From Nematopogon swammerdamellus (taxonomy: Eukaryota > Arthropoda > Insecta > Lepidoptera > Adelidae): a stretch of DNA of 64,000 nucleotides. Below are positions 33,447 through 43,640 of this stretch, one piece after another. Made by a program: the position numbers and the translations under genes. Where the stretch lies: positions 7,599,247 through 7,663,246 of the forward strand of contig OX336354.1 of NCBI GenBank assembly GCA_946902875.1, given 5' to 3'. The stretch's first letter is position 1, and every line of letters starts with the position of its first letter. The notes beneath the pieces were generated by a model, which saw nothing but the letters and a program-made list of their open reading frames with translations, did no database searches and was not told the origin of the DNA.

Positions 33447-34343
33447 AGGTGCGTTCACGTGAACGATATACTCTCTCGAAAAACTTAAGTCACCAAGTGC
33501 GAGGCCGAAGGCCGCGAGCGTTGACGTCTAACTGCTATAACCTTTATACTTTTACTGGTTAAAGGAATCATAAATGCAAATTATGAAGCTTAAGAAGCGG
33601 CCCAGCGTCAAGGGGTGAGGGGGTAGCGGACAGGACATTTAATTAAATTTTTTAAATTCGTTTAGCTTCTGAAAATTTCGTTTTATTACTATCTTATGCA
33701 AAAAGAGGGATGTTATAATTTTAACGTGTGTGTGTATGTGTGTAAGGGTGTATGTGTGTATGTGTTTAAGGGTGTGTATGTCTGTGGCATCGTAGGTCCC
33801 AAACGGATGGACCGAATATTTGGATGCGGTTTTTTTTATTAGAAAGCTTGTTTAATCGGGATGGTTCTTAGCTATGTTTGTAATCAAGTAATTAAGTAAT
33901 CAAAAAAATAATTAACCAAGGGCGAGGCCGAAGGTCGAGCTGCTCGACCGTTGGAAGCTGACTCTAGCGCCAAACGACTTGTCCGATTTTGACAATTGTG
34001 GTGACAATTCGGTTTTTCTCAATTAAGTAGGTAACACAAAATTCAAAATGGCGGCCGTCAGTCATATTATCCAACAGTAAAAATATGTTTTTTCCAAAAA
34101 CCATTGAGCGGGTTATCTTTGTCTAAAGCTTGTAACTGAGATAAAAAAATATATCACACTTAATGGCTTAGAACAAAAATAATTGAAGTATAAAATAAAA
34201 AAAAAATTTATAAAACCAGACCACAAAAAACGAAGGAAATAATAAGGAAAGTTTATCGAAAATGCTGTAGGTAGTCGAGTTATCTGTCTATTGGAATCTT
34301 TCTACACGCCCGACTGAAGTTTTCCTTTTATAAAATTTTTATT
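33447..34343. other. No gene; TG-rich microsatellite and dispersed motifs
   Basis: (TGTGTA)-type run at 33726-33782 followed by CAAACGGATGGACCGAATATTTGGATGCGGTTTTTTTTATTAGAAAG, a common moth repeat end. AAGGGCGAGGCCGAAGGTCGAGCTG is at 33908. GAAAATGCTGTAGGTAGTCG is at 34258. Confidence 0.4.
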
Positions 34344-34602
34344 TTTAGGTTTCCGTATCCCGTACGGAAGCCTATTACTAAGCCTACGCCCCGCCGTCTG
34401 TCTTACTGTCTGTCTGTGCTACTGCTGTATCTTTGGAAACGTAATAGGTAGCCGGTTGAAATTTTCACAGAATATTATGGCGGATATAACAACAAAAATA
34501 ATAAAAAATACCCATACAAAAAACGTGTTTTTTTAAATGTTTTTTTTTGTGGTGCGGAAACCTCGGTGCGCGAGTCCGACTCGCACTTGGCCGTTTTTTT
34601 TG
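34344..34602 (-). mobile_element. Repeat C
   Basis: Reverse copy: TTTTTAGGTTTCCGTATCCCGTACGGAAGCC..(GTCT)n..AACGTAATAGGTAGCC..CGCGAGTCCGACTCGCACTTGGCCG. Complete short version. Confidence 0.85.
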
Positions 34603-35049
34603 TTTACAATTTCATATATTTTTATGTTAATCCTTTTATAAGCATTATACATATGTATAATCTGTTGCCTGTGCATGCTCGTATAAAACTGAACCAAATT
34701 TAAATGTAAAAACAAAGTCAAAACTCGGAACACCACTAAAAAACCTCAAAATAATGTTCATTTCAGGCCATTTAGCTCCGCCTTTTATGGAAATGGATTG
34801 AACCCGGAAACTGTCCAGTGAGTCGAGTCCACCCGGGAAACAAGATACCTATTGGTCGGTAAAGGGTTGTACATAACATAGCAGGTTGTGTTCTAACCCA
34901 AATGCAAATAGCGGTCTGTTCTACTTCCCCGGACTACGAAAGGTATATCTAACAGTCACCCTTTTCGGCATGAACGATTTTGGTACGATGAAATGAAATA
35001 TTTGCTTTCATATCTTAGCGTGTTCTGTTGTGTTAGGGTGTGTTGTTGT
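34603..35049. other. No gene recognised
   Basis: Ends in GTGTTCTGTTGTGTTAGGGTGTGTTGTTG (35021-35049), an outlying piece of the G/T satellite that resumes at 35594. Confidence 0.4.
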
Positions 35050-35350
35050 TTTTAGGTTTCCGTATAACGTACGGAAGCCTATTACTAAGCCTACGCCGTC
35101 TGTCCGTCTGTCTGTCCGTCCGTTCGTCTGTCTGTCCGAGGGCTGTATCTCTTGAACCGTAATAGGCAGCCCGTTGAAATTTTCACAGAATATGTTTTAT
35201 TATGGCGGATATAACAACAAATAATAAAAAATAGAAAAAGTAAAAAATTAAGGGAGGTTCCCATGCAAGAAACATGTTTTTTTTTTATTTATTTTTTGTG
35301 GTGCGGAAACCTCCGTGCGCGAGTCCGACTCGCACTTGGGCGGTTTTTAT
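35050..35350 (-). mobile_element. Repeat C next to the G/T satellite
   Basis: TTTTTAGGTTTCCGTATAACGTACGGAAGCC..(TGTC)n..GAGTCCGACTCGCACTTGGGCGG. It starts exactly where a short stretch of the TGTTG satellite ends. Confidence 0.85.
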
Positions 35351-35364
35351 TGCTCCCGAACTGG

Positions 35365-35548
35365 ATGGTTGTGCTCGTGGTCGGAGCCTCGTGAACTAAT
35401 GTCGCTGGGGAAAAGCTGTTGACCCCCGATTTTAAGATCCGTGGATAGGGAAAGATATTTCCTGGAAGCCCATTCCACACCTTTGCAGTGTGAAACAAGA
35501 ACTATTTAGTGAATCGTGCTGTTCGAAGAACTCTACTGTCGACTACAA
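35365..35548 (-). mobile_element. LINE ORF2 C-terminal fragment
   Basis: The minus strand encodes SRVLRTARFTK*FLFHTAKV, WNGLPGNIFPYPRILKSGVN, a LINE C-terminal block related to but distinct from LINE E. One in-frame stop. Confidence 0.65.
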
Positions 35549-35593
35549 AGGTTTGGCGACGGACGGATGACGGTCTTGACGATGAGAGTTATT

Positions 35594-36430
35594 ATGTGTT
35601 ATGTTGCGTTAGGGTGTATTGTTTGCGCTAGGGGGATGTTGTGTAGTGTTGTGTTGTGTTATATTGTGTTAAGAGTAGTTGATTGTGTTGTGTTGTGTTG
35701 TCTTGTGTTATGTTGTTATAGTGTATGTTCGGTTGAGTTGTGTTAGGGTGTGTTGTGTTGTGTTATGTTATGATAGGGTATGTTCGGTTGTGTTGTGTTA
35801 TATTGTGTTAGGGTGTGTTGTGTTGTGTTGTGTTATGTTGTGATAGGGTATGTTCGGTTGTGTTGTGTTCGGTTGTGTTGTTTTGTGTTGTGTTATATTG
35901 TGTTAGGGTGTGTTGTGTTGTGTTATGTTGTGATAGGGTATGTTCGGTTGTGTTGTGTTCGGTTGTGTTGTGTTATGTTGTGATAGGGTATGTTCGGGTG
36001 TGTTGTGTTGTGTTATATTGTGTTAGGGTGTGTTGTGCTGTATTATGGTGTGATAGGGTATGTTCGGTTGTGTTGTGTTCAGTTGTGATGTGTTGTGTTA
36101 TATTGTGTTAGGGTGTGTTGTGTTATGTTGTGATAGGGTACGTTCGGTTGTGTTGTGTTATGTTGTGATAGGGTGTGTTGTGTTGTGTTGTGTTATGTTG
36201 TGATAGGGTATGTTCGGTTGTGTTGTGTTCGGGTGTGTTGCGTTGTGTTATATTGTGTTAGGGTGTGTTGTGTTGTGTGTGTTATGTTGTGATAGGGTAT
36301 GTTCGGTTGTGTTGTGTTCGGGTGTGTTGTGTTGTGTTATATTGTGTCAGGGTGTGTTGTGTTGTGTTATGTTGTGATAGGGTATGTTCGATTGTGTTGC
36401 GTTCAGGTGTGTTGTTTTAGGGTGTGTCGT
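35594..36430 (+). repeat. G/T-only satellite of TGTTG pentamers
   Basis: About 840 bp made of TGTTG, TGTTA, TATTG and similar 5-mers. A recurrent marker GATAGGGTATGTTCGG is spaced mostly by multiples of 10 bp (35772, 35842, 35932, 35982, 36052, 36132, then less regular). Almost no C and few A on the plus strand. GTTAGGGTGTG recurs between markers. All ORFs here (V/L/C/Y runs) are artefacts of the period. Confidence 0.9.
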
Positions 36431-37300
36431 GTGTACAAGTTTACAGCCGTCTATACATACGGATATTACAAATTCAAAACTGTAACGCCGAAATTCTAAC
36501 AGCTTTATTTATTTACTTTCCAACTAGTTCATCGTTTGAAGATGCCTGCGATGAAATTAATTTGTTACTAATTAAACCAACGGATAACTCGTCTCGAATT
36601 TTAATTAAAATTTTAATATCTGGTCTTTACGATTCAGGTTTAGTTGCCTGAAGATATGAACTCGTGCTTACAGGTCTTAACGTTCAAAGAATCCTTTGAA
36701 TACTAATATTTAAGATCGGTCGCGATGTTGTTCTTCATAGAAGTGGAATTTTGTAGATGTTTCAGATGTGGTTTCAAACTCCAGACCATTAAATGGTCTG
36801 GAGTTTGAAATCACATCCATTTAGACTGACGGTACCGAGTTAATTCCGGGATACTCCGTCACAAGTGTTCTTGTATAAATAAATCAAAACCATCTTCTTC
36901 TTTAAAAAAAATTGCTAATTTCATAATTGTAATTAAAATTATTGCATTTTTTATGCATTTTTATTAATTATGTATTTTTTATATATTTTTTTAACAAATA
37001 CTAAATTTAAATTACATTAAGATTCATAATTATGTACTGAAATATTGCACATCGCTAACCAACCATTACGTCATTTATAGTTAACGATGAATAAACCCAG
37101 GATTTGCGTTTACAACGTATTGAAATATCGTAATAACATGTAGGTAGGCACTCACTCATATACACATATAATAGTGTCCCAATTCACTTAACTGTCTATT
37201 TTGTTTGTCAAGCCAAGGAACAACATGCCAGATAGATATAATATTTGAACGTTTTTTACACACAATTTAACAATATTGATTAAAGACACAGGTTTATTCA
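36431..37300. other. No gene; one long hairpin
   Basis: AT-rich apart from the hairpin at 36765-36817. Confidence 0.4.
36765..36817. repeat. 26-bp hairpin with 1-base spacer
   Basis: GATGTGGTTTCAAACTCCAG.. and its reverse complement differ at one position. This is nearly a perfect 53-bp palindrome. Confidence 0.93.
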
Positions 37301-37515
37301 GTACTAGCTGTGCCCGCGGCTCCGCCAGCTCTCATATTTCACTTCACTGCTAACCTCATAAGCCATTTAGCGTGATAGTAAGTAGCCTATAGTTGATGGG
37401 AAGAATCAAGCTATCCATGGAATTCAGTGGTTCTCGAGTTATAAGCGGACAGACAGACATACGCTCAGACACTCAGACAGAAAGCAGACGTTGGATTTTA
37501 TTATAGGTAAGGATT
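37301..37515 (+). mobile_element. Helitron-like/ACTAGCTGTGCCCGCGGC repeat
   Basis: ACTAGCTGTGCCCGCGGCTCCGCC..TATAAGCGGACAGACAGACATACG..GTTGGATTTTATTATAGGTAAGGA. Read on the minus strand it ends GGAGCCGCGGGCACAGCTAGT, the same terminal wording as 13040-13072. It is a very common lepidopteran repeat. Confidence 0.65.
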
Positions 37516-38228
37516 TTTCAGAGAAATTGATGTAGGCAATTTAAAGCATCATAAATTGAAGTTTGGATAAATATAACAACAATGAAAAATTTATCATTAC
37601 CTGCATTTTAAAACTTGCTATATTATTTTATCAATTCAACATCGATGTTTTTAATTCAAATGCAGATAAAAACAACAGATACTTCAGGAAAAAAACCTCC
37701 ACCTAAAATCTTAAATATATTTAAAGTTTTGAAAGTCAAAGGGTGATTAATAATAGTTTTTCTTTCTCGGCCATTAAATTTGGATTTAAGTTTTGTATAA
37801 TAACTTTCTCAACGAATTTGATTAAAACTTCAAACACTAAATGACATTATTCGCAAAACTTTAGCTAAGTCAACAAAACTTCTAAAGCTTGTCCCGACTT
37901 CGGGATACCCGCAGGAATTAAATTCTGCTTACTTAATTATTTACGTCGGCTTCTCTAAAATATTTGAAGTTGGAACTTCAGAAAATACTAAAAATTTTGC
38001 CATTTCATTATGTAATGTATTTTGTCTAAAATTGTCAAGATTTACCTCAAGCCATCACAAGGTGTAACATTTTCCTGAATTGTTCATAGGGTATCTCTAA
38101 TATATTTTTAAAAAGTCTGAAGAGTTAAAAATTATAGCGTAAATTTTAATATTTGCACATTTTTAATATGTTTCTTGTTTGAAGAGGTGCAATTTTATTA
38201 TCCGTTAATGCTAAGTAAAATATCTTAC
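37516..38228 (-). other. Sequence downstream of the exon donor (putative intron)
   Basis: AT-rich and without features. If the exon at 38229-38625 is real this is the start of its following intron. Confidence 0.4.
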
Positions 38229-38625
38229 CTCCAGCGGCCGCGACGTGAGCGGAGTTTCGCGAGTCGTCCACGATCAACAGGTTAGCTCGGCGTTGCGTCG
38301 GCACGGCACCTTCCGCGACCGGAGCGTCGTACGCGACCACACTGTCGCGCGACCCTAGCGCGTCCGCGAGTCGCGTCGGTCGCTCGGTAGCGGTCGTGTC
38401 GCGTCCGCGGTGCACACCCATCACGGTTGAGCGTTCGCTAGCGAATGCCTCGCCTCGTTCGCCGCTGGGCACCCAGCGCCTGCGGGCCACGCACGGCAAC
38501 AAGTTGGGGGATCCAGCTTGCGTTTGCAGGGAACGTGACGAACGGGGTTTCGTGATTACCTCCTGCGGCGCACTGGACATCTGGCAGATGGATTTATTGC
38601 GGTCGCGTGGGGGAAGTTTGGCCAT
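38229..38625 (-). CDS. Putative first coding exon of an unrecognised gene
   Basis: A sharply GC- and CpG-rich open segment in AT-rich surroundings. The best start is the ATG at 38625-38623, in context ACAAAATGGCC, a good insect Kozak sequence; an upstream ATG (MRPLSNK) is 7 codons earlier in frame. The frame gives 132 codons beginning MAKLPPRDRNKSICQM and ending NSAHVAAAG. It then meets GAG|GTAAGATA at 38229/38228, a near-consensus donor, leaving a phase-1 end. Beyond it composition drops to AT-rich and the frame closes at 38146. The product is basic, Ser/Arg/Ala-rich and has no signal peptide, membrane segment or motif I recognise, so it may be a disordered N-terminus. No acceptor or second exon was found toward lower coordinates. 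The function is unknown; the gene could be cellular or a pseudogene. Confidence 0.5.
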
Positions 38626-39459
38626 TTTGTTCGAGAGTGGACGCATCGAATGATATAACAAATGAAAGGAAAAGCATCTGAAATAAAGCCATAATAAAAA
38701 CGGTTCAATTTTGCGATACATTGTGTTGTCGACGATGCGAATAAAATTAAAATAAAATAATCGTAAATTGGTAGAATGATGCCACTTTCTATGTGAACTG
38801 TCACATACCTTATAATAAATGGACATGCTGTACATAATTTTAAATAGTCTAGTTTTATTGATTGCAGTATTTTCTATGACTACTTATATGTATATTGTAC
38901 TTGTTGACTTGCATAATATTTAAGTATCAAAATTGACGGTGGCCCTAATACACCAGATGTAAGTAATGTAAATAAGCAGAGTGGTCACATTCTTTATCCA
39001 TCTTTATGTTGTAGATACTAATGTTCTTTTGTAGCGAAAGCGTGGGCTGATTATTTGTAAATAACTATATTAATAATAATGATAATTATTTGCTTTTATT
39101 TCAGAAAAATTGGTCCATAACTACGCAAAAACAAAACAAAAAAAAAAAACAAACAAAACATCAAACACAAAGAAATACTTACAAGGTACTAACAGGTACT
39201 AACATAACATTGTGACTTGCGAAGTTTTTTTGTTATCATTGAAATAGAACTGGTGGAATTTTACACATATTCAAGAGTAGGTTACCCTACCTATAGATCA
39301 AATTGTACAATAAATAAAACAAAAAATAAACCATCCAAACAAATTAGAACACTCATTTTATTTACAACGTCCTGTGAATTGTTTATTTAGATTTGTTTAT
39401 GCAAGACCAGCAATCTTATACCTTCTTCGCTACAATGACAATCCATCGGTTCATCAATT
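38626..39459. other. Upstream of the putative exon; nothing assigned
   Basis: AT-rich, including a poly-A-like CAAAACAAAAAAAAAAAC run. It could hold a 5' UTR on the minus strand but no promoter element is convincing. Confidence 0.3.
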
Positions 39460-39900
39460 TGTCAAGCTATGTAAATACAAAATCCAATAGATAACTGATT
39501 ACAACCCGTAAACCCCGGAAAGTCCACTCGTAGCTGATCACAAGCGCGTCGTAGACCCTCTAAGGCGTAGAATTTACAGTCTACGTCGCAGCTTAGTAGT
39601 ACCACAGAACAAAATAGGTAGCACAAACAAACTGAGTCTAGAGCGTAGCAAGCTTCCACGGACCTCCTCGTGTTAAAATGCTCAGCGAACAAATTCCTCT
39701 TCACGGAAACTCGAAAAGATGATTTTCGAACTGTGGAACGCGGGTGCGTGTATTGGTGAGTCGACGGACTGTGTGAGTGAGCTGCAAGGTGTGCATGTGT
39801 GAGTGAGACGGGTAGAGGCTGGGCTGTGTGCGTGAGGGGGTGTGTTAGTCGGCTGCGATGCAATCGATGATCGCCGTTCAAGCTGCGGTGTTTGCAGAGA
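39460..39900 (-). other. GC-richer segment with a 139-codon open frame
   Basis: Open on the minus strand from 39881 to 39462. The first half is His/Thr/Ser-rich (CACACA-type DNA). The second half (KRNLFAEHFNTRRS.., CDVDCKFYALEGLRRACDQL) looks more protein-like. It lies ~0.85 kb upstream of the 38.6-kb exon on the same strand, so it could be a 5' exon or promoter region. No splice donor stands out. Confidence 0.25.
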
Positions 39901-40146
39901 AAATATATTTGCTTTACATGAGTGTACAGAGAAAACCTTTCAGTTTGTTTGATTTTTATAAGGATTTAATACAAGGTATTGGCTGTGCCGATAGATCCGC
40001 TCGCTTTGAAGTCGGACTGGCTGTAAATGAGATGTTTTCGACTTCTATACGGTTCTATGCACGGAAGTTTTATCTATTCGATATCCGACCCTACTGATCA
40101 GTCCGATGAGAAAGCGTGAAATTAAACTGAAACGATTAGTATGTAT

Positions 40147-40800
40147 TTTTAGGGTTCCGTATCCGTCGTACGGGACCCTATTACTAAGCCTACGCCGTCT
40201 GTATGTCTGTCTGTATGTCCGTCTGTCTGTCCGAGGGCTGTATCTCTTGAACCGTAATAGGTAGCCCGTTGAAATTTTCGATATAACAATAAATAATAAA
40301 TAATAATAATAATAGCGAAGAGCCTCGACCATCATCTCAAGAGGCTCTCGCTAGAGCCACTTGCTTGGATCAAGGGTCAGATGCAGAAGGCGGTCTTGCT
40401 CGAATTGTCCGGAGGTTTCTCTCTCTCGGGTCCGACCATCGGTAGCCTGGGTTCGCCCCGCCGCCGGTGGTGGAAATTCCATTTTGTTATTTTGTATTAA
40501 TTTTAGATTTAGGTTTTATTTGTAAAATTAATATAAAAAAGAAAAAATGTGTAAATAAACGAATAATAAAAATAAGAAAACGTAAAAAATTAACGGGGCC
40601 CCCTTACAAGAAACTAAAAAGTGTATGCGCGCCATCTACCGAAAACAGTTTGAAGCATTTTAACTAATCATGAATTTTAAATAATATTATTTTACCATTT
40701 AATAAAACACGCCATAGATGGCGTGAGTGGCGCTGACCATGACATGGCGATACGGAACCCTCGGTGCGCGAGTTCGACTCGCACTTGGCCGGTTTTTTTA
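40147..40800 (-). mobile_element. Repeat C carrying an inserted LINE-like 3' end
   Basis: Repeat C tail (TTTTTAGGGTTCCGTATCCGTCGTACGGGACC..GAACCGTAATAGGTAGCCCGTTG) and head (CACGCCATAGATGGCG..GAACCCTCGGTGCGCGAGTTCGACTCGCACTTGGCCGG) are in order. Between them 40313-40565 is foreign: GCGAAGAGCCTCGACCATCATCTC..CCTGGGTTCGCCCCGCCGCCGGTGGTGG then AT-rich sequence bordered by (AATAATAAT), resembling the 3' end of a LINE. Confidence 0.7.
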
Positions 40801-41196
40801 TATTTAACTTCAAAGGAGTTCAATAAAATTCAGTGTGGTAGTAAACATTCGAGCGGACGACGTTACCGTATAATCTAGTAAGGTAAGGAATCTACCTGAA
40901 TAAAACATTCGTGAATAAATACCAATTCAAAACTAATTCCGAATGAGATGCAGAGATGAAAGTGAACGCAGCGTCTGCGGACTTGAACCCACGTCGCTCG
41001 TAGCGGAGACGAGCCTTTTGACCATGAACTGTCTGTAACTGAAATTTCAATAATGTGCCTTTAATTGATTTCGTAAGTGCCTTCGTGAATACTAAATAGG
41101 TACCCATGTCAAAAGAGCTTGTATTCGCAAGTTGTGTTATCCGGTGGTACTACGGCCACTGACTACTCATCCACCCAATTAGACAGGACGTTAAAT
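40801..41196. other. No gene; tRNA-like SINE trace
   Basis: On the minus strand GTGGGTTCAAGTCCGC (about 40974-40990) contains a good B-box, and an anticodon-arm-like GCTCGT/ACGAGC stem precedes it. A full cloverleaf does not form. Probably a tRNA-derived SINE relic. Confidence 0.3.
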
Positions 41197-41392
41197 CTGA
41201 TTGGTACCACCGGATGCTGTCCCTGTTATATTTCCCCGCAAGTACAGTCTCGGGTCCTTCAAGAGGCGTTGTATAAGCACCTGTCAGGCCGGCACGGCAC
41301 TCGCAACCCCCGCATACGACCGAATTCCCATGGGCATTGTTAGACCCCTTATAGAAGCCACGGTGTTCCATGTCGCGATGTCAATATAAAAA
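41197..41392 (+). mobile_element. LINE E C-terminus and 3' UTR, frameshifted
   Basis: DAVPVIFPRKYSLGSFKRRC, then in the next frame HLSGRHGTRNPRIRPNSHGH, stop, GGCATTGTTAGACCCCTTATAGAAGCC..CATGTCGCGATGTCAATATAAAAA. One indel breaks the reading frame. Confidence 0.72.
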
Positions 41393-41402
41393 ATATATAT
41401 AT

Positions 41403-41515
41403 AAATGCACCGCACTGAACGAAAGTCAGAAGAAACCATGCCGAAAAGGTTATGAGAAGTAGTTGGTTTTCATTCAGTTCAATGTAGTCAGCACGACAAA
41501 GGGAAGTAATGGGAG
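41403..41515 (+). mobile_element. SINE-A relic
   Basis: TGCACCGCACTGAACGAAAG..TTCATTCAGTTCAATGTAGTCAGCACGACAAAGGGAAGTAATGGG resembles the middle of SINE-A with large gaps. Confidence 0.55.
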
Positions 41516-41882
41516 GTCTAGGACAATTCCGCACCAGTATTTATCGCCAACCACTCCGTTTTCAGCGAGTCGCCACGGAGCCAATTCCCCGTCCCTTCTA
41601 TTCACTGCGAACCTATTCGTCTCGGCGTACTATCGATTTAGCGTCGTCCGACTCGACGCAAAAAAATATTAATGGAGCGTTGTGTTTTGTAAATTTGTTG
41701 TTGGCTATTTCTGGGAAAAAGGTTGAAGTATGTACCTTGTGATCAAGTTATGCACTCTGCTGAAACTGCAGCCCTTGCCGGCGCCGGGGTGCATGTTCCG
41801 CGTACAGTTGTAAGGGGTTGGGTTAGCTCTGCGCGTTGTTCTGTAAGGGGTTGTCCTGGCGTCGAGTTGTCTGTCGCGCGAA
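41516..41882. other. No gene recognised
   Basis: GTAAGGGGTTG occurs twice (near 41809 and 41844). The strand becomes G/T-rich approaching the TTAGG tract. Confidence 0.35.
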
Positions 41883-41979
41883 GTGTCCGTATAGTAAGTT
41901 GGGTTAGGTTAGGTTAGGTTAGGTTAGGTTAGGTTAGGTTAGGTTAGGTTAGGTTAGGTGTCCGTATAGTAAGTTGGGT
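41883..41979 (+). repeat. Interstitial telomeric (TTAGG)n flanked by 22-bp direct repeats
   Basis: About 11 uninterrupted TTAGG units (41902-41958), the insect telomere repeat. They are bounded on both sides by GTGTCCGTATAGTAAGTTGG (22 bp with its GT; 41883-41904 and 41958-41979, period 75 bp). Confidence 0.95.
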
Positions 41980-42445
41980 AAAAAGTTGAAAGGACAGCAT
42001 GACGGTTCCGCGGGACTGAGTCGGTGGAGGCGAATGGGCGCGGCGGCGGGGAAATGGCCAATCCGAGGCGCGCCACCTAGTTACGTTTGGAACGTATGTA
42101 TAACCAGCTTTTTATCCGCAGCTTCGTTGGCGGCATTGTTGGTTATGCTTAATTTGAGTCGACGCAATATATATTCCCTCTCTCTCTTTCTCCTTCTCTC
42201 CCTCCCTACATTCCTCCATCTCTCCCTCCCGCCCATGATGAATTTCTCAAAACGCTGATACAACTAAACAGAAACCTAAACGCCAGTTTCCATAGTTCTA
42301 ACTTCAAAAATTACGAACTTAAATACAAAAATTCATCCCTTTTAAATGTTTTGGGTGATAAGATAATTTTGTGGTTTCCGCCTTTGCACGCTATTTATTG
42401 TTCTCTGGTTTCTGTGTTAATTATTGTAAATTTCGATTGCTCTTC
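41980..42445. other. No gene; pyrimidine tract
   Basis: 42175-42232 is a C/T tract (CTCTCTCTCTTTCTCC..). The frames around it are low-complexity artefacts. Confidence 0.4.
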
Positions 42446-42834
42446 TTTTTTTTTTTTTATGGAAACTGACACCGTTGGCTACATCACCTACAACGTCCGT
42501 GATGTCAGCCCATAACACCGGGTGAACTAGGTGCCATGTCAGTGCTTCCCCCTTTGATCGTGCCGGCTACACTGAACTGGTCGGAAAACACAAACTATTT
42601 ACATAGCCGTTTAGACCGACGTTTCATTCAGTGCGGTGGTACCAACCCGGGCGGGTTATACCCTACCACCAAGTAAGATTAGGAGGGAAGGGACCTACAG
42701 TTTTACGAGGAATCCGAACCTCGGTCAACCTCCAACGGTCAGCGGTCACCCAGCCAAGTACTGACCGCACCCAGCGTTGCTTAACATTCAATAGCGACAG
42801 TTGACTGTCTGCACCACTGAACTATCGAGGCTGA
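42446..42834 (-). mobile_element. SINE-A, full length
   Basis: Poly-T, complete body, 5S-like part (GTTAAGCAACGCTGGGTGCGGTCAGTACTTGG) and tRNA-like head (CAGCCTCGATAGTTCAGTGG) all in reverse. Inserted just beside a (TATTC)n LINE-type tail (42893-42920). Confidence 0.93.
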
Positions 42835-43390
42835 CAAATCTTCTGTATGTTATCTTCTGTCTTCTGCATCTTTGTTAGTATTTTTGTGCGGAAGTATTTC
42901 TATTCTATTCTATTCTGATTATGACTAGAATTTTACTATTTACTACTTAGTTATCTCGATTCTTTGAAAAAAAAAAGGTTTCTTCAAGGGTCAAGATAAA
43001 GCACTAATCCAATATGTTTTGTAAGGAAACGAAAACAAACCTTCCACCGTAGAATCAACAAGTTTACGCATACATACGCAACGCACATACACAGATACGC
43101 ACACCCACACACACAGGTACATGACTTGTACACCGAACGCACACATGGAAACTCTCACGCAAAACCTTTCCAGCTTTTGTATAATTTTTCATTAGGCGTT
43201 ACAAATCCCTAACACATGGGACCCTCTGTGTCCACTAACCTTAATTAAAAACTCACTACTTACATCAGCTCGTGGTCGGGCGTTAAAGGCCTTGGTTCTG
43301 TCACGAGTGGTGATGGGGTCGGTACCCGCCAGTGTGCACCACTTTTGTCGAAATTCTGAGTTGATAAGTGTATTTCCGACATTTAATAAA
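42835..43390. other. No gene; LINE-type tail and CA-rich tract
   Basis: (TATTC)n at 42893-42920. CATACATACGCAACGCACATACAC-rich DNA lies at 43070-43140. The minus frame 43380-43192 ([20 protein letters not shown]) may be decayed retroelement coding; family unknown. Confidence 0.35.
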
Positions 43391-43440
43391 AAAAAGCGGT
43401 CAAGTGCGTGTCGAACTCGCGTGGAGAGGGTTCCGTACCA
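43391..43440 (+). mobile_element. Repeat C head fragment
   Basis: AAAAAAAGCGGTCAAGTGCGTGTCGAACTCGCG..GGTTCCGTACC, only the first ~50 bp. Confidence 0.7.
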
Positions 43441-43483
43441 TTCCGTTTTCCGTGAGAACTTGGGATTTTTTATTAGAGAGGGT

Positions 43484-43640
43484 GAGGTAGAGGGAGAGGG
43501 AGAGGGAGAGGGAGAGGGAGAGGGAGAGGGAGAGGGAGAGGGAGAGGGAGAGGGAGAGGGAGAGGGAGAGGGAGAGGGAGAGGGAGAGGGAGAGGGAGAG
43601 GGAGAGGGAGAGGGAGAGGGAGAGGGAGAGGGAGAGGGAG
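43484..43640 (+). repeat. (GGGAGA)n microsatellite, ~25 units
   Basis: Pure AGGGAG hexamers after GGGTGAGGTAG. Purine-only on the plus strand. The Pro-Ser and Gly-Glu ORFs on the two strands are products of the repeat. Confidence 0.97.

Noticed and set aside
35516..36651. Several ORFs of 66-98 codons rich in Val, Leu, Cys, Tyr
   Set aside because: They follow the period of the TGTTG satellite; no non-repetitive coding content.
40974..41045. tRNA gene on the minus strand
   Set aside because: B-box and an anticodon-arm-like stem exist but T- and acceptor stems do not pair; probably a SINE relic.
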